DNA of 64,000 bases from Lobosporangium transversale (taxonomy: Eukaryota; Mortierellomycota; Mortierellomycetes; Mortierellales; Mortierellaceae), in NCBI RefSeq assembly GCF_002105155.1, contig NW_019028980.1:558001-622000 (forward strand), in the 5' to 3' direction. Positions 11,478 through 27,509 of this stretch are shown one piece after another. The translations under genes were made by a program, and so were the position numbers. Below the pieces are notes generated by a model. That model was not told the origin of the DNA. It did no database searches and worked only from the letters and a program-made list of their open reading frames with translations. How positions within the stretch are numbered: the first letter of the stretch is position 1; each line of letters starts with the position of its first letter.

Positions 11478-12452
11478 ATTCTAATTTGCATTGAAACATA
11501 TTTCGTACTGACAGGTATGAGGACGAGGAAGTTGCCCGTCGTGTTTATGAGTCGAACGAAGAGTTCATTCTGGATGGCCGTAAACTTGATATTCAATACG
11601 CTCAGGGACGCCGCAAGAGTAAGTTACATATAAATATCAATATCAATGTATCATTTAAATGGAAATGTCTTTGTTTTGGTGTTATCGAACTATAGTCTTG
11701 ATGGTTTTTAATTGTTAATATTTCTAGGTCCTCACCAAATGATGAGACGGTAAGTGCATTTTTTATTACTATGTGAATAAACGGATAGTGCATTGTTTGA
11801 CATTCAATTTTTTTTTTTTAAAAAAAATAAAATAAAATAAAATAAAATAAACATCCATCCTGATATGAGCAACGTTGTATATTTGAATCACTTTTAGGGA
11901 TGGAAGCCGTCGTCGCTCCCGTTCTCGTGATCGTTTCTACCGTCCTAGGTACATTTTGATGCTTTGTCACCCAATATTTATTGAGCATCACAAGTCAGCC
12001 TCCATTCTATACAGCTTCCTAACACAATCTATATAATTGCGGTTAATGGATTTGAATTCATTAGCTCTCGTTGTTACTCACGCTCGCGATCTCGATCCAG
12101 AGACCGTCGCCGCTACTCGCGAGACTCACGTTCAAGATCGTCCCGTTATCGCTCTCCTTCCCCACGTCGTCGTTCGCCTTCACCTAGGCATAGCTCACCT
12201 CACTCGCCTAGACGTCGCTCGTCTTATTCGCCTAGACGTCGCTCGCCTTATTCGCCCAAAAGTAACTCGCCTTCCTCACCTAGAAGTCGCCCGTCGTCAC
12301 CTCGTGATCGTACTCCTCCCCCTGATGACAGAAAAGGAGTGGTTACTGAGGACCGCTCGCCACTGAAGATGACTGATTATGTGGACTATTCTCCCCATCG
12401 AGGAGGTGGCAACAGACCATACACACCAAGTCCTGAGAGGGCAGGCTATTAA
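10377..12452 (+). CDS. SR-family splicing factor, SRSF10/SRSF12-like
   Basis: Predicted 242-residue nuclear RNA-binding protein assembled from eight exons (10377-10435, 10544-10593, 10734-10748, 10859-10898, 11515-11618, 11728-11749, 11898-11948, 12065-12452). The N-terminal RRM has RNP2-like SLYVSGF and RNP1-like RGFAYIQY. The stretch YIPKDYYTRAPRGFAY, followed by LDIQYAQGRRKSPHQM, is very close to the SRSF10 pattern. The C-terminal half is a classic RS domain with RRRSRSRDR, RRRYSRDSRSRSSR and repeated SPRRRS units, substrates for SR-protein kinases. It should bind exonic RNA and influence splice-site choice. Gene structure is unusual: a 15-nt microexon, a 22-nt exon, and a 616-nt intron between exons 4 and 5, a place where SR genes often hold regulatory exons. 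One copy of the 401-bp repeat begins 182 bp after the stop. Confidence 0.88.
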
Positions 12453-12634
12453 ACTATTTCTTTTGCATTTTTTTTTCTTTTCAGCTCAGTAAAATATGGT
12501 ATGGCATGATATGCCAAATCTAATAAAACAAGATGCTTGGTATACAAATTTATTTGCATTAATTGCATCCTAAATAATAAATGCATACTGTAATGACTAC
12601 ACATTGTTGGCAATGAACAATCGAATAGTGGAAA
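12453..12634. other. 3' flank of SR gene
   Basis: AT-rich sequence containing AATAAA-like stretches, presumably the 3' UTR and terminator region of the SR protein gene. No gene seen. Confidence 0.4.
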
Positions 12635-13035
12635 TGATTTGATTGAATATAAGAGAAAAGTGTAAGGTAAACTCTCAGAATGCGCGACCGCCCTCATCAT
12701 GGTCTTATTAACATAAGGCCAGACAAGATCATCAATAAGCTACCAGGAACTGTCCCAGAGGAACAAGACCTGTTGCTTCGCTTCCCTTTACGGGCAGCGC
12801 GCTGCAACTCATCGTCGAGAGTAAACTGTGTGTCTGAGTTGGAAAACAAAGACTAGAGATGTACTAGACAGAGATCCTGTAAGTACAGTCGATACAGAAA
12901 CAACAGCTTCCCGATTGAAAGGTGCTTTTATAGTCCTTGTCCTGAGTGACTGGCGAAAACAATTGGAAAGCTCAGAAAAACTGGGATTGAAAACTTGTCT
13001 TAATTGTGGGATCTAAAAATGATCTACAATTGGGA
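12635..13035 (+). repeat. 401-bp repeat, right arm of an inverted pair
   Basis: Near-identical reverse complement of 3847-4247. On this strand it reads a frame containing NKLPGTVPEEQDLLLRF followed by a GTAAAC splice-like site, then a second frame containing LSDWRKQLESSEKLGL. Both look like relics of coding exons. It has no upstream continuation here, unlike the left arm, which suggests it is the derived copy. It may lie within the 3' UTR of the SR gene. Confidence 0.85.
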
Positions 13036-13236
13036 GTTTTTTTTCTTAATTGTGACGGCTACTTTAAAAAAAAAAAACCAAAACAGACTTTAAGCAGCCA
13101 CCTTTTTTTTTTTTTTTTTTTTTGTAACGAACCTGACTAAGCACTGTTTATGCTCCTGGCTCCTTCTCCGACGCTTTGCTCAAACTCCATCCTCGTTCTC
13201 ATTCCTTTCATTCATTCTCATTAACAAATACATTTC
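13036..13236. other. Upstream region of the nucleolar GTPase
   Basis: Contains a poly(T) tract at about 13103-13123 and a pyrimidine-rich leader before the ATG at 13237. No other feature is recognised. Confidence 0.4.
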
Positions 13237-15400
13237 ATGGGACGAGCAAATAATAAAGCTGGCGGAAAACCAGCTAAGGGACATAGGCAGGCAAGAGCAG
13301 CCGCCAATGCTCACGCAAACAATAGTACGTCTTATTGTTTTTTTTTTTTTTTTTTTTTTTTTTTTTGAGATTCTTGTGCTCTTAAGAGAATTAGGGAGAT
13401 AATATTCAAAAGAAAAAAAATGTATTATTAATTAAAATATATTTGGTACGGAATAGAACTCAAGAAGGATCCCGGTGTACCTAATCTCAACCCACTTAGG
13501 GAACAAATGCTGCTCAAAAAGAAGCGTGCAGCTGAAGCAAAGCAACTTCAAAAGGAGGCCCGTGAACAGGCTATGAACAAGAACCGCAGGATCACATCTT
13601 CATCTTCAACCCTTTCTATTCATGATATTGCTCGTCAAGCAGATGCTCGTGGCAAAGAATTCGACGAGAATGTAGTGGTGGCCAAAGCTAATGATGGTGT
13701 TCGTGAAATGGTTGATTCAGCAGCAGTGGGTGGCAAGGATAACTCGAGAAAAGCTTATTATCGAGAGTTCAGGAAGGTTATGGAGAATGCGGATGTGATT
13801 TTGGAAGTATTAGATGCTCGTGATCCTCTTGGATGTAGAACAAGGCAGATTGAGAGATTGATTATGGATTCTGGAAAGGATAAACGTATTATTTTGGTTC
13901 TGAACAAAATTGGTGAGTTATTGTTACAACAATATTAGGCTGGTAAAAGGAAATATAATGCGATAACTTATCAAACATATTTTACACTTTAGATCTTGCA
14001 CCAAGAGAGAATGTCGAGAGTTGGCTTAAATACCTTCGCAACGAATATCCCACTATCGCATTTAAAGCCTCGACACAAAACCAACGCTCAAATTTGGGAC
14101 AAAGTAGCATTGGCACAGAATTAGCTTCAGAAGACATGTTGTCGAGCAGTGAATGTTTAGGAGCCGATCAACTGGTCAAGCTCCTCAAGAACTATTGCCG
14201 AAATGCCAATATCAAGACTGCCATTACTGTTGGAGTCATTGGTTATCCTAACGTGGGCAAATCTTCTGTCATTAATTCCCTCAAGCGTTCAAAGGTCTGT
14301 GGTGTCGGCTCGACACCAGGCTTCACCAAGGTGGCGCAAGAGATCACTCTAGACAAGAACATCAAACTATTGGACTGCCCTGGCATCGTGTTCAGTAAAG
14401 GAGACAATGGAGAGACGCCTGCAGAATTGTTACTTCGAAACTGTGTCAAGGTCGAGCTATTGGAAGATCCTATCTCACCTGTGGAGTTAATTGTAGGAAG
14501 ATGTCAAAAGCAACAGCTGATGGAGATGTACGATGTTCCTTTATTCGAGGATGTGAACGATTTTTTAGTTCATTTAGCAAGACAGCGCGGTAAGCTCAAG
14601 CGCGGAGGAATTCCGGATATCTTTTCGGCCGCACGATCGATTTTGAATGATTGGAACTCAGGAAAAATTCCGTTTTATACGGTCCCACCGGCAACACGCC
14701 ACACACCCGTAGCAGCAGCGTCGATGGTAGAGGGATGGAGTAAGGAGTTTGATATTGATACCCAGGAGGATGTTCAGGTTCTAGCTAGCATGAAGTCGAC
14801 CGTCGATATGAGACATGCTATGGCCATGGTCGCGCAGGAACTGGTGGAAGGAGAGATCGACATGGATGCGATGGAAGATGACGATGACGATATTGACAAT
14901 GGCAATATGTCTATGGATGATGAAGAACAAAATATGATGGAGAATGGTGATCAAGAAGCATCCGTACTGGATCTGTCATCTAAACCTATCATCAATTTCA
15001 AGCCCAAGGTCAAAAAATTAGAGCCAAAGGTTAAGCCTCAGATGGCATTCACACCAGAGGAAGCTGAACTCAACCCTCGCATCAACCAGGACAGGAAGAA
15101 GTGGCTTAAACAGCAACAAAAGAAAGCTCGTAAAGCACAGGCCGCAATTGAAGCAGGCGAAGATCTGGATATGGATGATGACGATAATAGTGATGCTGGC
15201 GAAGAGTATCAGCAAGAGAATCAGAATGGGAATCGTTTCGACTTTGGCAATTTTAGTACGACGTTTGGTGGCAGTTATGAATGTAAGTAAACCATAGTAC
15301 AATATTTTAGACGAATCAAATTGTTGATCCTCTCGCTGACTTTTTTTTTTTTTTTTTTTTTTTTGCTGTAATAGTACCTGACGAGGACGAGGACTTGTAA
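13237..15400 (+). CDS. Circularly permuted nucleolar GTPase, nucleostemin/GNL3-Grn1 type
   Basis: Predicted 619-residue GTPase needed, by family, for 60S subunit maturation and nucleolar export. Four exons fit: 13237-13324, 13457-13912, 13993-15282, 15375-15400. GTPase motifs occur in the permuted order typical of YlqF/YawG proteins: G4 NKID (about residue 179) precedes G1 GYPNVGKSS (about 265) and G3 DCPG (about 309). G5-like FKAS lies after G4. The N-terminus is basic and coiled (KKKRAAEAKQLQKEAREQA), as in nucleostemin-class proteins, and matches the GNL3 N-terminal pattern KDPGVPNLNPLREQML. The C-terminus has acidic repeats and a Lys-rich segment (KKWLKQQQKKARKAQ). The last exon encodes only LPDEDEDL and the stop. 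The G4 Asp codon is split by intron 2. It could be called NUG1 or Grn1; the exact subgroup needs a tree. Confidence 0.9.
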
Positions 15401-15701
15401 AAAAAAAAAACTCATGTATACTATATTTCCCTCTGGCATGCATGTCTTTACGGCTTCACCCTTTTGCATTATCACTCATCCTCATGCCTTTGCACTACAA
15501 TAAAGGAAATTTAATTAAACCTTGGCCAACAGGACTGTGATTTTGCAACACGTAACACTTGCTCACAAAACGCGCGTCGCGCTTGCGTGATTTTTTTTTT
15601 TTTTTTTTTTTTTTTCCCCTTCATAATAAGCTAAATAAGCTTCCCTCATCCCAACTCTCCATTTCCTCCCTTATTAATTTTGACAAATTTGATTCATTAA
15701 A
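15401..15701. other. Intergenic region with poly(T)
   Basis: Contains an AATAAA at about 15499 for the GTPase transcript and a poly(T) run at about 15591-15615 before the PAC2-type gene. No gene seen. Confidence 0.4.
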
Positions 15702-16721
15702 ATGAATACATTTGTAGCATCACCTGGCTTTGATGTTAGCCGTCTCAAGGGTACGACCCTCATTCTACCGTCAGTCTCGATCGGGAACGTACCCCAGTTG
15801 ACGATAGATCTCCTTCTAGCGACCCTCAAGTTGGACCGTGTAGGCTGTATTGAAGACGAGAATGTTGTTCCAGTCTTGGGACCTGCCGATAGCGTGTTAG
15901 ATCCCATGACCCCATCAACAATAAGGAAGAATAACAATGTGGCTGCACCCGCAGCAACACGGGCAGAAGCAACAGGACCAGCACTCGCACTAGCCGTTGA
16001 AGTTTTCCAATCCAAGGATGGCAAATGGACTTTGATCCAACAACGATCCCCAACGGTTCATCATCGATCACATCATTATACAGATAATTTAATTCAGTTT
16101 ATCAAAGAATCTGGGTTTGGTCAGGTGGTGCTGTTGACCTCTGCAGATGGAGCACGACGGATTGATATCCAGCTACAAGCAGGAACCCCACCAGTGAGAT
16201 TCATCTCCTCGCCAAAGCTTTCGAAAGAATTAGTTGAGGAGACGATTCAAGGACAATTGGGAATTGTGCCGTTGGAAGATGTACCTGCGACGGAGGATCA
16301 AAAACGAGAAGCCATTATTCGTCGACAGGAACACTTTTTGGCAATGCATCATCATCAAGCATCTTCGTCTGCTGCGTTAACAGAGCAAGTCGAGGAGATG
16401 CAGTTGGATGAGACACAGCCAGAGCAACAACAACAGCAGCAACAGTTGGAGAAAGTTCCAAGGATACCGAGTGGAGGGATCGCACGCCGATTACATTCGT
16501 TATGTCAGGAACAAGACATTGCCATCTTGACACTTATTAAGTTTGCAATGGAAGGCGACAATGCGCCGGATGCAATCTTTTTGGCCAATGTTTTGAACGC
16601 GATCTTTAAGCTGCACAGCTCAACAGAGCAAGAAGCCTTGCAAGGAGAAGGTTCTTGGAAAGTACCCAAGAGTTGGGATTCTTTATATGGAAACTCATTC
16701 CATCAGGACATGTATCACTGA
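15702..16721 (+). CDS. Proteasome assembly chaperone 2 (PAC2/PSMG2, yeast Add66/Pba2)
   Basis: Single-exon 339-residue ORF. The start MNTFVASPGFDVSRLKGTTL, then LPSVSIGNVPQLTIDLLL, is the characteristic opening of PAC2-family chaperones, which pair with PAC1 to guide assembly of the proteasome alpha ring. The block DNLIQFIKESGFGQVVLLTS is the conserved central strand-helix. It is longer than human PSMG2 or yeast Add66 (about 265 residues) because of insertions, one of them Gln-rich (about residue 244). The C-terminus ends in Met-Tyr-His, fitting the hydrophobic-Tyr-any (HbYX) tail by which Pba1-Pba2 docks on the 20S ring. It is convergent with the Spt4 gene, whose stop lies about 150 bp away. 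Confidence 0.85.
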   Translation: MNTFVASPGFDVSRLKGTTLILPSVSIGNVPQLTIDLLLATLKLDRVGCIEDENVVPVLGPADSVLDPMTPSTIRKNNNVAAPAATRAEATGPALALAVEVFQSKDGKWTLIQQRSPTVHHRSHHYTDNLIQFIKESGFGQVVLLTSADGARRIDIQLQAGTPPVRFISSPKLSKELVEETIQGQLGIVPLEDVPATEDQKREAIIRRQEHFLAMHHHQASSSAALTEQVEEMQLDETQPEQQQQQQQLEKVPRIPSGGIARRLHSLCQEQDIAILTLIKFAMEGDNAPDAIFLANVLNAIFKLHSSTEQEALQGEGSWKVPKSWDSLYGNSFHQDMYH

Positions 16722-16874
16722 ATGCCAAGAAATCAAGAATAAAATCCATGCCAGAAAAAAGTAATCCTTTAGTATAAAAGTGTTTAATTCTATTATTGTA
16801 CAGGTTTGTTTAAATGTTTGTTGTTGGTTGTTCCATCAAGGTGTTCCAGGCAAAAAATTCGTATGGTTTCGGGT

Positions 16875-17635
16875 TTAGTCTCTAGCGGATCCATCCCTAA
16901 AGTTCAATAAATAAAGAGTGATTAGACATACAGAGACATCATAAAAAGGAATAGAGAAAGTCTGTTATGGATTTTACCTTGGTCGATATTTGATGCCCTT
17001 TGATTCCAAATCATCCTCAATATCTTCTGGTAAGCGCCCCATGACCTGCACTGCGTAGATTCCCTTTTCGAATTTATCTACATTATGTGAATGCCAATGT
17101 AATATGTCGGTTAATTATAAAAAACCTCTTGAAATCTGGCTCCTGATCCATTATTCCATGAACATAGAGAAATTATCTTGTTTATCGTACCAATACGCTG
17201 CCATTTGGCAACCCAACTCTCCGAAGGCTGCATGACAGCGATAGCCCTGGGATATAATAAATTACGCAAAGACGAGATTGATGTGAGATACTATATTCCA
17301 CCAACTCCTATTGAATAACACATGTATCTAAGTATAAAGATATAATCTTTGCCTCTTTGCCTATTACCCATCATAATGTTGACTGGTACAGTCCATAACT
17401 CTATCCATATGTCCTCTCATCTCCAAGAGCGATTCGCAATTATCACATCCATGTTTAAAGAACTGTTCTTGTTTCTATTTGAAATATGGTGAGAGCCCTT
17501 GTTAAATCCTGCGCTTCTTGTGTGGCCTTATGTCATAAGCTGATCTCAAGGAAAGGGAGAATCATTTACCTTGATGAGCGAGCATAGAAGACAGGCTCTA
17601 AGCTGCTTTTTGTCTGTAGGAATGATGCTGGACAT
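16875..17635 (-). CDS. SPT4: Transcription elongation factor Spt4
   Basis: Small split gene, not visible as a single ORF. Five exons on the minus strand (17570-17635, 17368-17474, 17191-17246, 16978-17077, 16875-16896) give 116 residues with continuous phase. The N-terminal zinc ribbon has four cysteines: CLLC in [11 protein letters not shown] and CDNC in [12 protein letters not shown]. The second half, [19 protein letters not shown] then [15 protein letters not shown], is the Spt4 pattern that pairs with the Spt5 NGN domain. With Spt5 it forms DSIF, which binds RNA polymerase II and supports elongation. It is divergently transcribed from the Esa1-type acetyltransferase gene with 406 bp between the start codons. 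The length agrees with the family (100-120 residues). Confidence 0.9.
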
Positions 17636-17780
17636 GCTGAATTAGGTTCCGTGAGCGCAATAAGATAGTAAATATATTAAGGTCAGATAATGGGTATGTG
17701 AAAAAAGGAAAAGAGGTGATGGCAGAATTTCAGTTTGCAACATTCCTGCCTATGCTCGTCACCAGCCAGCGGACGAAGCA

Positions 17781-17798
17781 CACGTGCGTGAGCACGTG
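17781..17798. promoter_or_regulatory. Two CACGTG E-boxes in the Spt4/Esa1 divergent promoter
   Basis: Perfect CACGTG palindromes at 17781-17786 and 17793-17798, 12 bp start to start, about one helical turn apart. They sit 146 bp from the Spt4 ATG and about 245 bp from the Esa1 ATG. A bHLH activator could act on both genes; that is inference from position. Confidence 0.45.
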
Positions 17799-18017
17799 GT
17801 GCAAGACAGCCTGGCCAAAGGTGGCTTGGCTATGAAGCGACAGGGAAAAAAGATTACTTTTTTTTCCATTCTCATCAATCCCTCCCTTCCATTGCTCCAT
17901 ATTTATTAAGTATTCGCTCGAACAACCTCATTCAGTCTCATACATTAATACATAAACAATTATTCCCCAAAGCTTTCCTCATCCAACAGACAACCCCTAA
18001 TCGTCACAGTAAAATAA

Positions 18018-19580
<1,563 letters not shown>

Positions 19581-19709
19581 CAATTTACAGGTTCAGTTTT
19601 TAGTTGAAATAAAAGTAAAACAAGCAGTCACGCAAAAAAAAAAAAAAAGGGGGGGCTTCCGTTTTTTTTTGTATCAATTGTAAACTCATTCCATTTCATT
19701 TTCATTGCA

Positions 19710-21633
19710 ATGCAGGCTTTGGACTACACAAACGCCCGCATTCTTGCACCAATGGTAATACTCCAAATACTGCAATTACATTAACAGTCAAGTGGGAACA
19801 GTCTTGCAACAATGGACATGGAACACTCCATTTGACTCAATTCATGTATCATTCCCAAACTTGGAATATCACTGCTATAGGTCAGGATTGGCACTTTGCC
19901 TACACGACTCATGGCACTGGAATACGGAGCAGATTTGGTTTATACACCTGAGGTGGTCGACAAAGCCATCGCTGGGGCTGTACGAGTCGTTAATGGTAAA
20001 GGATTGGGATATAAAAGTTATGTGTTTAGTCCTTTCATTCTATTTAATTTCTTACTTTTCACTCGCCTTGCTTACAAGTAATGATTCTTTTATTCACTCT
20101 TCTCTTCATCTCAACTGAAAATTCAGAGGACAATGGCACCATCGACTATTTACAGAAAGGCGTTTCAGTTTTTAGGACACATCCTAGTGAGAAATCGAAA
20201 CTTGTCTTTCAAATCGGCTCTGCCAACGCTGATCTGGCTCTAGAGGCGGCTCTTACAGTGTAAGGAAGGCAAAAAAAAAAAAAAAAAAAAAAAAAAACAC
20301 CTCTTTTTTTTCTTTTGATAGTATTGTAGAAGACATAAACTGATTATAGCTGGATTATATTTTTTTAGAGCGCAGGATGTTTCAACAGTTGATCTGAACT
20401 GTGGCTGCCCGAAGCGCTTCTCGGTTCATGGAGGAATGGGCGCAGCACTCATGGAAGAACCAGAGAAACTCTGTGGTGTAGGTTAAGGAGAAAAACCGTA
20501 TACTGTTGTTCAAGGTTTACTCTGAGAGTGTTTGTTTCTAACATATACAACTATATTCTGTATTTATAAAACATCTAACCTTGCTCCCCTATTGAATAGA
20601 TTCTTCGAAAACTAGTTGAGCACTCTGGGCTACCTGTGACTTGTAAAATCCGGATCTTCCCAGATCGGGAACGGACAATTAAGCTTGTAAAGATGATCGA
20701 GGCAACAGGAATTAAAGCGTTGGCAGTGCATTGTCGGTACAGAGATCAAAGGCCTCGTGAGAGGGCACACTGGGATCGGCTCAAAGAAATCGTGGAGGCA
20801 GTCTCAATCCCAGTAATCGCCAATGGAGATGCCTGGGAATATGAGCACCTGGGTAAGCTACAGGACCTCTCCGGTGCTACTGCAGTGATGTATGCAAGGC
20901 GTGCAGAAGCCAATGTCTCAGTCTTTCGGAAAGAAGGGCTTTTGCCATTAAACGAGATTGTCACAGCCTATATCCGCAAGGTAATGTTAAAAAAAGTAGG
21001 AAAAAAAAAAAAAAAGATTCAATTCTTACTAAGGCATATTTTCATTTTGTATTTTTATTTCTTTCTAATGATTAATAGTGTCTCGAGACCAGGAACCATC
21101 ACTCAAACACAAAATACGTTCTTATGCAGATGTTTGTAGACGATACGAAGGATCCTCGGTACCGCCAACTCTGTGAAGCAAAATGTTTCAGAGCAGTATG
21201 TAAAGTGTTCGGTATGGAGGGTGAACTCGATGCATGGCTTCAGTCCCAACAAGCAAAAGGCTATCCTACTGATCTAGACTCAGTCCCCAGGAAAGCGGGA
21301 GAGATGGCGAACAAGGATGAAGCTACCAATGCAGCCAATACTGCGCAAAAACATAAACAACAGGACCTAAGGAAGAGAAAGTTGGAACAACAGGAGGTTG
21401 AAGGCGAAGAGAAGAATGAAATTTCAGCTCCTGCAACTAAGAAACAGATGACAGAGATTTCTTCCCAGCAAACTATTAATGGAGATCATCGCTCCTCTTC
21501 ACGTATAGCTCCCACAGAGACATCTCGTATAGAAGAAATAATAGCGGAGGAAAAGGAGGTCGATAATAACTTGCCGAGCGCTGGCGCGGAGCAGGGCCAG
21601 ACGAAGGAAGTAACCTCACTTTTATACTCGTGA
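19710..21633 (+). CDS. DUS2: tRNA-dihydrouridine(20) synthase, Dus2 type
   Basis: FMN enzyme that reduces U20 in the tRNA D-loop. Six exons (19710-19754, 19881-19995, 20127-20259, 20369-20477, 20600-20980, 21079-21633) give 445 residues in phase. Motifs: ILAPMVRIGTLPTRLMAL (FMN-binding entry), DLNCGCPK with catalytic C111, GGMGAALM, PVTCKIRIF, ALAVHCRYRDQR and IPVIANGD, all in the eukaryotic Dus2 order. The C-terminal region carries a short basic and acidic extension (residues 330-445) rather than a clear double-stranded-RNA-binding domain, as in yeast Smm1. A second synthase of a different class is at 53386-55499. An AATAAA follows the stop by about 25 bp. Confidence 0.9.
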
Positions 21634-21806
21634 AAGAATACGCCTTTTCATTTTCTTGAATAAACAGGCGAAATGTATTTTTTTTTTTTTTTTTTTTTTG
21701 TTGTTGTTGTTGGACTGTTATTTTCTTTTCTTTTTTTTTTAAATTAGAGTGATCTTTTTCTTATTTATTCATTCATCGTGTTCATTATTCCCTAAAATAA
21801 ATCCGC
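21634..21806. other. Short intergenic gap with poly(T)
   Basis: Contains an AATAAA for the Dus2 gene and poly(T) runs before the Tsr2 ATG. Nothing else seen. Confidence 0.4.
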
Positions 21807-22532
21807 ATGGCTACATCACATCCTAACCAAGTTGCATTCAGAGAGGGAGTTCAATATTTGTTCTACTCTTGGACAGCACTCAAATTAGCAGTTGACGGCG
21901 AATGGGGAGGTCATGATTCCGAGGATAAACGGGATTGGTTCATCGATACTATTGTTGACTACTTCGGCCAGCGTAGGTTTTTCTACTATTGCTCTTGACT
22001 CATTTATTGAAGACTGGGAAATACCTCATTCTATCCTGTTGGCTCTTCTTGATGGTGTCTAAATATTAACATTTACTACTTCTAAATGCCATTTTATGTA
22101 TTAGACGGCAAAAATGTGGACACATTCGATTTGGAGGATATTTTGGTACAGATCATGAACGATGAGTTTTCGATTCTACTAGAAGATCAATCAGAACGAC
22201 ATATTGCAAAAGTTCTAGAACAATTGTTTCAAGAATGCACACATGGTAAATATGATCTTGTGCAGACATTGAAGCAAGACTCGCAAAAAGTCAGCGGGGC
22301 TTTGAAGGATAGCAAGAGTCAAAAACAGAATCAGGGTGATGACGATGATAGCAGCGATGATGATGATGGTGATGATAATGAAAGCAACGGTGGCAACAAT
22401 ATGGATGTTGAGATGGAAGGTGAATCATCTTCCTCTACCAATACTTCAGGTATTCAGAGCAGAAGAGAGAAGCCAGAGCCGATCATTGATGAAGATGGCT
22501 TTGAGACAGTTGTCAAGGGCAGGAGGAGGTAG
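21807..22532 (+). CDS. TSR2: Pre-rRNA-processing protein Tsr2
   Basis: Predicted 197 residues from two exons (21807-21972, 22105-22532). The N-terminal domain has the family's WGG signature (VDGEWGGHDSEDKRDWF), continuing across the intron into DLEDILVQIMNDEFSILLED, the rest of the conserved fold. The C-terminus has an acidic Asp/Ser run (about residues 120-140) and ends with DEDGFETVVKGRRR, the typical Tsr2 tail. By family it escorts ribosomal protein eS26 to pre-40S particles in the nucleus. It lies directly after Dus2, head to tail, about 170 bp apart. Confidence 0.92.
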
Positions 22533-23489
22533 AGGGAGATTGCAAGTAAAAATCCACTTCATCTGAATAATTTAAATAAAAACTCTGGCATTTTTTTTTG
22601 TCTGAGTCGTAAATATGTCATTTGTCATCTAAGACGCAATTCAGTGTTAAAAGTCGACTCTGAATATCTGTAAATATCTGTAACTTCGCATTAGAAATAA
22701 TTTGAGCAATCAATGACTGAGGTGATTTTCCTCTCTTGCCTTCCCTCCTCATTCTCATAATACTTTACTCCGATCTTCATTCTAGTTTCTTTCCTTCCCA
22801 TTCCTTATTCTGAATCCTCTACTTCATTCATTGTTTACCCTAAATCTCATTTATATCTTATTTTCACCTTCATTTTAGCAACGTAAGGCATGCTCCTATT
22901 CATATAAGCATTTATATACACTCATACACACATTATACAGTACACAGCAATTCTTTTCATATTAGCACCACAATCAACTTTGTTGTTTGTTTCCTTGCTT
23001 TTTCGCAAATGCTTAATGTCAACGTTTCATTAGATTTTTCAACATTTCAATCCACAAATTTTGCTTCAACCTTCGCATTAGAGCATTAGTAATTATATAA
23101 CATCACTCTATGATTTTGCTCATTTCGTCTCTTAAATGCGTTTTTGTCTTTTTTTTTTTTTTTTTTTTTTTTTTGCGCAAGCAGTTCAGTCTGCTTTGTT
23201 CGCCCTTTTTCTTTCTTCACCCTCTGTCGACTGTCACCTGTCACAGTACTTTTTCTCATGTTCCGCCTTTTATTATGATAGAACAATAGCAAAAGCATAC
23301 ACTTGAGCGACAGCTCTGTCTTCATTCGTATCTCACAGCTCTTTCTCACTCTTCTCCTTCTTTCCTTCTCTTCCCTTTCTTATAATTGTTTTTTTGTGTG
23401 TATCTCAAGGTGTAATTCTAACCGCCAGCTGTCTATTTTAGCCTTCCTATCTCTTATTCACTCCTGCCCAAACAAATAATTCCTGCATT
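22533..23489. other. Intergenic region and pyrimidine-rich leader
   Basis: About 950 bp. The part from 22730 is pyrimidine-rich (CT tracts, poly(T) at 23149-23174) and is probably the promoter and 5' leader of the HECT ligase gene. No ORF is supported. Confidence 0.4.
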
Positions 23490-27280
<3,791 letters not shown>

Positions 27281-27509
27281 AAAGGTCCAAATGATTGCTT
27301 TTTGTTTTATCATTAAAAAAAATTGCATTTGTATTTCTGTACTCTTGATCCCTTGAGTTATTCTCTTGACTGATTAAATTGATTTGCTTTGGTGCAAATT
27401 GGAAAAGAAATTTGCTTGCGATATCACAGTCATATGTCAGCAATTTGGCTATAATGTCCTCAGTTTTTTTATTCATAGTTGAATCTACCCAGAAGCTCTC
27501 CTTTATTCG
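27281..27509. other. 3' flank of the HECT ligase gene
   Basis: AT-rich, presumably 3' UTR. It leads into the mariner relic on the opposite strand. Nothing else seen. Confidence 0.4.
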
